Assembly (NCBI GenBank): GCA_021789495.1
Contig: JAJYJM010000016.1
Coordinates: 1 to 44,988 of the forward strand
DNA: 44,988 bases
DNA from: Nitrospirota bacterium
GTDB lineage: Bacteria; Nitrospirota; JACRHJ01
Direction: 5' to 3'
Position 1 is the first letter of the stretch, and every line of letters starts with the position of its first letter. This document shows, one piece after another, positions 42,035 through 44,988 of this stretch. The notes below the pieces were generated by a model. The model was not told the DNA's origin. It saw only the letters and a list, made by a program, of their open reading frames with translations, and did not search any database. Made by a program: the position numbers and the translations under genes.

Positions 42035-43723
42035 TCAACCGTACAAATCCGGGTTCAGTATCTTGTCCACGGTCGTCCTGGCCAGGACGAGCGGCGCGAT
42101 GAAGGTATTGGCCATGTCCTTTTCGACGTCGCGCTTGTTCGACAGGAAGGTTATCCTGTCCTGCATCCTGTCGCGCAGGAACGTAAGATAGTCAACGTTT
42201 CTCTTGGGCTTGTATTTCTTCTCGTAGTCCTCTCCGAAGAGTTCCGCCCCGTTCATCGGCACCTGAAGCCCGTGGAACGTCCGCCACTCGCGCCACTGGA
42301 TGTTCCCTCGCACAAGCTCCGTGACGATTAAAAGCGAAAGCTCCTTCGGGATGTCCACGAGGCTCCCCGGAAGCCCGAAGGCGTGCGTGTTCATGATGTA
42401 GCACTCGCAGCCCATCTTGAAGAGCTTCCTGAACTGCTCGCAATCCTCAAGGAGCGAATGCACGCGGAAGGGATTTGCGAAAGGCTCTATTACCAGCTTT
42501 TCAAGCTCCTTCGCGTCCACGTTCTCGACGCCCTTCGCGCGAAGCGTCGAGAGCGACGCGCCCATCGCCACGGCAAGAGACGACCCCTTCACCTTGCTTA
42601 TCGGCGGGAGGGACGTGTCCTTCTGGAGCCATATCACCATGCTCGGCCTCTCGCAGGAGTCCGCATGGTGGAACATGTCGCGGCTCTTCAGGCACCTGCC
42701 GTTGTCGTTTCTTATGTCCTCGTTGACCATCTTCCGGCAGAGCGTTTTGCCGCCGTCTTCCGAGTGGCACGTAACGGCGACATTCTGCGCGGAGTAGAAG
42801 TATTTCAGTATCGGGTCGTCGAACTTCGTCGCGTCCGTCTTGTCAAAGAGCGATGGCTCCAGCGCAACGGAGACGTCGTGTTCAAGGTCTATCAGAAACG
42901 CGTCGTCGTGAATGACCGTAACCTTCTCGTCCTTCTTAAGAGTCCCTTCGTGGTCGAGGCTGTTGGTTATCGACGACTTCCCGGAGCCGGACAGGCCGAA
43001 GACGGCGATGGGACGGTTGTTGCCGATTTTCTTGATGCCGCCGTGGCAGGCGACCATGTTGTGCCGCACGCCTATCGTCCAAGCAATGGTGAGAGTGCCT
43101 TTCTTCCTTTCTCCGAAATATCTTAGTCCCAGGATCGCTATGCAGTTCTGCATCTCGTCGATTATCACAAGCCCGTTTGGGAACTCCGGGTGAGACCACT
43201 CCGGGTCGGCGAACGCTATTATGTCCGGCTCGTTTATCTTCCTTGACTTCGGGTAGCCGTCGCTCCAGGGCTTTATGAACGGGCAGAAGTTTATACCCCA
43301 GTCCATCATGTTCTTCGCGTCCGTCTCCGGGCTTATAAGATGCGCCTTGACCATGAAGTCCTGGTGAAGGCCGACGATGCCTTCGAGGTGCAGGCCGGGG
43401 CGCCGGTTGAACTGGTATACCGCCTCCATGAGGATGGCGTGGATTTTGTCCTTTTTCGCCTTGTCGAAGTTCCGGACAAGGAGCCTCGCCCTCGCCGTCC
43501 TGCCCACGACTCCGCCGTCGTTGGACACCAGCACCTTCGCGTCCGCCGGAAGCCCGAACTGGGCCGGGTTGTACATCGGCTGGTCGGTGCGCATTACCTC
43601 GGGCTGCTTAATCGCCAGGCTGTAAAGCTCCGCCATGTCTGTGCGCCTTACGGAATTCGCGTACATAGCGGATTCGATAATCGCCCTCCACGGAGACTCC
43701 GGTATAGAGTTTAACGTCGCCAT
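42035..43723 (-). CDS. Divergent ATP-type phosphoenolpyruvate carboxykinase
   Basis: A 562-residue protein of the PEP carboxykinase (ATP) fold. The special P-loop is GLSGSGKS (243-250; family GLSGTGKT) and the metal pair is D273-D274 (VIHDDAFLID). Downstream are WLQKDTSLPPISKVKGSSLAVAMGA and RTFHGLQVPMNG. The N-terminal half diverges strongly from E. coli PckA, and the segment before the P-loop has Cys and His (MVACHGG). It probably interconverts oxaloacetate and PEP at the base of gluconeogenesis, but a changed substrate or nucleotide is possible. It is monocistronic; the ATG at 43723 has GAGGAGG upstream. Confidence 0.85.
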   Translation of the reverse strand: MATLNSIPESPWRAIIESAMYANSVRRTDMAELYSLAIKQPEVMRTDQPMYNPAQFGLPADAKVLVSNDGGVVGRTARARLLVRNFDKAKKDKIHAILMEAVYQFNRRPGLHLEGIVGLHQDFMVKAHLISPETDAKNMMDWGINFCPFIKPWSDGYPKSRKINEPDIIAFADPEWSHPEFPNGLVIIDEMQNCIAILGLRYFGERKKGTLTIAWTIGVRHNMVACHGGIKKIGNNRPIAVFGLSGSGKSSITNSLDHEGTLKKDEKVTVIHDDAFLIDLEHDVSVALEPSLFDKTDATKFDDPILKYFYSAQNVAVTCHSEDGGKTLCRKMVNEDIRNDNGRCLKSRDMFHHADSCERPSMVIWLQKDTSLPPISKVKGSSLAVAMGASLSTLRAKGVENVDAKELEKLVIEPFANPFRVHSLLEDCEQFRKLFKMGCECYIMNTHAFGLPGSLVDIPKELSLLIVTELVRGNIQWREWRTFHGLQVPMNGAELFGEDYEKKYKPKRNVDYLTFLRDRMQDRITFLSNKRDVEKDMANTFIAPLVLARTTVDKILNPDLYG

Positions 43724-43757
43724 AATTGACTGCCTCCTCTGCCCTCTGCCTTTCGGC

Positions 43758-43771
43758 GTTAATGAATTAAC
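43758..43771. promoter_or_regulatory. Palindrome in the PEPCK leader
   Basis: GTTAAT-GA-ATTAAC, six-base arms, between the PEPCK promoter and its ribosome binding site. Its size suits a regulator site near +15. Confidence 0.4.
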
Positions 43772-43777
43772 GTGGCA

Positions 43778-43806
43778 ATTTTTGCACGGAATAAGGGCTT
43801 TGTCAA
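43778..43806 (-). promoter_or_regulatory. Probable promoter for the PEPCK gene
   Basis: On the minus strand a perfect TTGACA (43806-43801), a 17-base spacer and AAAAAT (43783-43778). The -10 is weak. Confidence 0.5.
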
Positions 43807-43923
43807 GCAGTAATTGCAGCTACATTAAAAATTTAATGAATTTTTTTACAGATTATGCCGTTGACATGCTTAAAAATGCCACTTAGTAGACGGTAGTATC
43901 TTTTAAAACCCCGGACTTAAGTG

Positions 43924-43952
43924 TTGTAAACCCTTGCGGGCGGGTTTATTAT
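43924..43952 (+). promoter_or_regulatory. Promoter for the methyltransferase gene, leaderless geometry
   Basis: TTGTAA (43924-43929), a 17-base spacer and TATTAT (43947-43952). The ATG at 43959 follows after six bases. AAACCC (43928-43933) and GGGTTT (43942-43947) form an inverted repeat within the spacer and could be a regulator site. Confidence 0.55.
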
Positions 43953-43958
43953 GTCAAT

Positions 43959-44630
43959 ATGGCAATAAACTGGCCGATAATAATCGCCTTCATATCCTTC
44001 GCGTGCCTCCACAGCCTGACGGTATCGCGGGCGTTCAAAAAACTTATGTCCCGGATAATCGGCGAAACCGTGATGCGCGCGTATTACAGGCTTGCGTTCA
44101 CGGTATTCTCGGCCCTGATAACGCTTGCCGCATTTTACGTAATCGTTATCCAGCCCGATACCGTGCTTTTTCGCCCGCCGGTTTACGTCTCGCTTCCAGC
44201 GCGCCTTTTGCAGGCGGTGGGAATTTTAATCTTCCTTGCCGCCCTGAAGCCGGTCAACCGGCGCGCCTTCACGGGCATCCGTCAGGCGATGGACTATCTG
44301 CACTCCGGCAGGACGTCGGGCGACATCGAGGGCATCGAGAACACTGGCCTTGTTACGTCCGGCGCATACGGCCTCGTGCGCCATCCGATGTACGTTGCGG
44401 GGATATTTGTATTTCTCTTCGAGCCGGCGATAACGATAAACAGCCTTGAGCTTCGGATACTCGCCTGCACGTATTTCGTCTTCGGGATGTTCATCGAGGA
44501 ACGCAGGTTCATGCAGGACTTTGGCGAGGCTTACCGGGCATACCGGGAGAATGTGCCAATGTTCAATATCGTCGCCGGGATATTCAGGAAACTGAAAAAA
44601 GCGGATTCTTCGGCTAACGCCTCAGAATGA
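43959..44630 (+). CDS. ICMT/NnrU-like integral membrane methyltransferase
   Basis: A 223-residue polytopic protein with about five membrane segments. The C-terminal half has the isoprenylcysteine/phospholipid methyltransferase signature: GLVTSGAYGLVRHPMYVAGIF (SAM site with R-H-P) and EERRFMQDFGEAYRAYRENVPMF. The N-terminal part resembles NnrU. The acceptor is unknown; a lipid or a small thiol is plausible. It lacks a ribosome binding site and sits six bases from a -10 box. The LKPVNRR loop (about 97-102) carries a palindromic-element core. The last ten residues and the stop come from a dispersed repeat at 44603-44631, so the original C-terminus may have differed. Confidence 0.88.
   Translation: MAINWPIIIAFISFACLHSLTVSRAFKKLMSRIIGETVMRAYYRLAFTVFSALITLAAFYVIVIQPDTVLFRPPVYVSLPARLLQAVGILIFLAALKPVNRRAFTGIRQAMDYLHSGRTSGDIEGIENTGLVTSGAYGLVRHPMYVAGIFVFLFEPAITINSLELRILACTYFVFGMFIEERRFMQDFGEAYRAYRENVPMFNIVAGIFRKLKKADSSANASE
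44249..44262. repeat. Palindromic element in the methyltransferase gene
   Basis: GCCGGTCAACCGGC preceded by GAA. It is read AAG CCG GTC AAC CGG, giving KPVNR, the third possible frame of the element. A single copy without a clear insertion, so chance is possible. Confidence 0.5.
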
Positions 44631-44631
44631 C
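44603..44631. repeat. Dispersed stem-loop repeat at the methyltransferase 3' end
   Basis: ATTCT-TC-GGC pairs with GCC-TC-AGAAT around TAAC. This resembles a short dispersed repeat seen in many bacterial genomes that is often mistranslated into small proteins. It supplies the last codons and TGA of the upstream gene. Confidence 0.6.
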
Positions 44632-44676
44632 AACGCTTCCCCATGTTATCCTGAACGTAGCAGTGTCTGCCTTCTA

Positions 44677-44988
44677 TCAGACAACGAACGCCGACGGGCA
44701 GACGCCGTTCAATACGCACTCTGCGCACTTCGGATGCCTTGCTACGCAGGTGTAGCGGCCAAGGATTATCAGGCGGTTGGAGAACGCTATCCAGTCCTTC
44801 TTCGGGATAAGGCCGTATAAATCGGTTTCTATTTTCTCAGGGTCTTTGTTTTTCGTAAGCCCCAGGCGGCCAGAGACCCTTATCATGTGCGTGTCCACGA
44901 CAATCCCCGGCACGCCGAAACATATCGTAAGCACGAGGTTCGCGGTCTTGCGCCCGACGCCCGGAAGCTTCGTCAACTTGTCCATCTC
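44677..44988 (-). CDS. nth: Endonuclease III, C-terminal part (cut by window edge)
   Basis: The C-terminal 104 or so residues of a DNA glycosylase/AP lyase of base excision repair. The helix-hairpin-helix LPGVGRKTANLVL contains the catalytic Lys (GRKTA), followed by IVVDTHMIRVSGRL with the catalytic Asp. The C-terminal [4Fe-4S] loop is complete with spacing C-x6-C-x2-C-x5-C (from RYTC to NGVC). The N-terminal half lies beyond 44988, so the first Met in the window is internal. It is convergent with the methyltransferase gene across 46 bases. Confidence 0.95.
   Translation of the reverse strand, partial: EMDKLTKLPGVGRKTANLVLTICFGVPGIVVDTHMIRVSGRLGLTKNKDPEKIETDLYGLIPKKDWIAFSNRLIILGRYTCVARHPKCAECVLNGVCPSAFVV

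Noticed and set aside
43635-43886. 83-residue open frame across the PEPCK start
   Set aside because: It is the antisense shadow of the PEPCK 5' end plus the AT-rich spacer, with no ribosome binding site.
44531-44728. 65-residue minus-strand frame near the right end
   Set aside because: It is largely the translation of the dispersed repeat at 44603-44631, a known source of false small proteins.

Overview
The window is a high-GC, gene-dense stretch of a Gram-negative bacterial chromosome. Lipoprotein signal peptides and a LysM-bearing carboxypeptidase point to a Gram-negative envelope. The DNPR motif in MurE points to meso-diaminopimelate peptidoglycan. DivIVA together with HEAT/HD-GYP, PilZ and HflX genes fits a deltaproteobacterial, Nitrospirota-like or related uncultured lineage. 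That placement is inference; no rRNA or other decisive marker is present.

Region 1 (about 25.8 kb down to 7.0 kb, minus strand) is a complete division and cell-wall (dcw) operon: mraZ, rsmH, ftsL, ftsI, murE, murF, mraY, a D,D-carboxypeptidase with a LysM domain, murD, ftsW, murG, murC, murB, ddl, ftsQ, ftsA, ftsZ. Most neighbours overlap by 1-4 bases or are a few bases apart. The promoter at 26007-26036 is followed at once by three direct repeats with 10-base spacing, the classical MraZ operator, and then a 14-bp hairpin in the mraZ leader. A radical SAM gene follows ftsZ. Region 2 (5.2-3.6 kb) holds three small lipoprotein genes with their own promoters and terminators; two belong to the DUF2155-like type. 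Region 3 (3.5 kb to the left edge) is the pgeF-yggS-proC-yggT-divIVA-yggU cluster that often flanks dcw operons.

Region 4 (26.2-29.7 kb) has a small unknown gene, hflX and a lone oligopeptide-type permease. Region 5 (29.7-36.9 kb) carries a lipoprotein, nadB, a HEAT-repeat protein, an HD-GYP protein, a TPR-like membrane protein and, on the other strand, a PilZ protein and a response regulator-PilZ fusion. This looks like a small cyclic-di-GMP signalling neighbourhood. Region 6 (37.1-45 kb) has an unknown Cys-containing protein, a DinG-type helicase with an N-terminal JAMM domain, cvpA, a thioredoxin-like protein, a TlpA-like lipoprotein, a divergent ATP-type PEP carboxykinase, an ICMT-like methyltransferase and the 3' part of nth, cut by the window edge.

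The most unusual signal is a short palindrome, core GCCGGTCGACCGGC, found in about fifteen variant copies inside coding sequence: yggS, the radical SAM gene, murE, rsmH, hflX, dinG and possibly the methyltransferase. It adds Gly/Pro/Ala/Arg-rich peptides (for example EAGRPAS) at loops of otherwise conserved proteins, is read in all three frames, and shows a compensatory variant. A second recurring signal is a -10 box ending exactly six bases before the start codon with no Shine-Dalgarno, at hflX, the permease gene, dinG and the methyltransferase gene. This suggests leaderless mRNAs.
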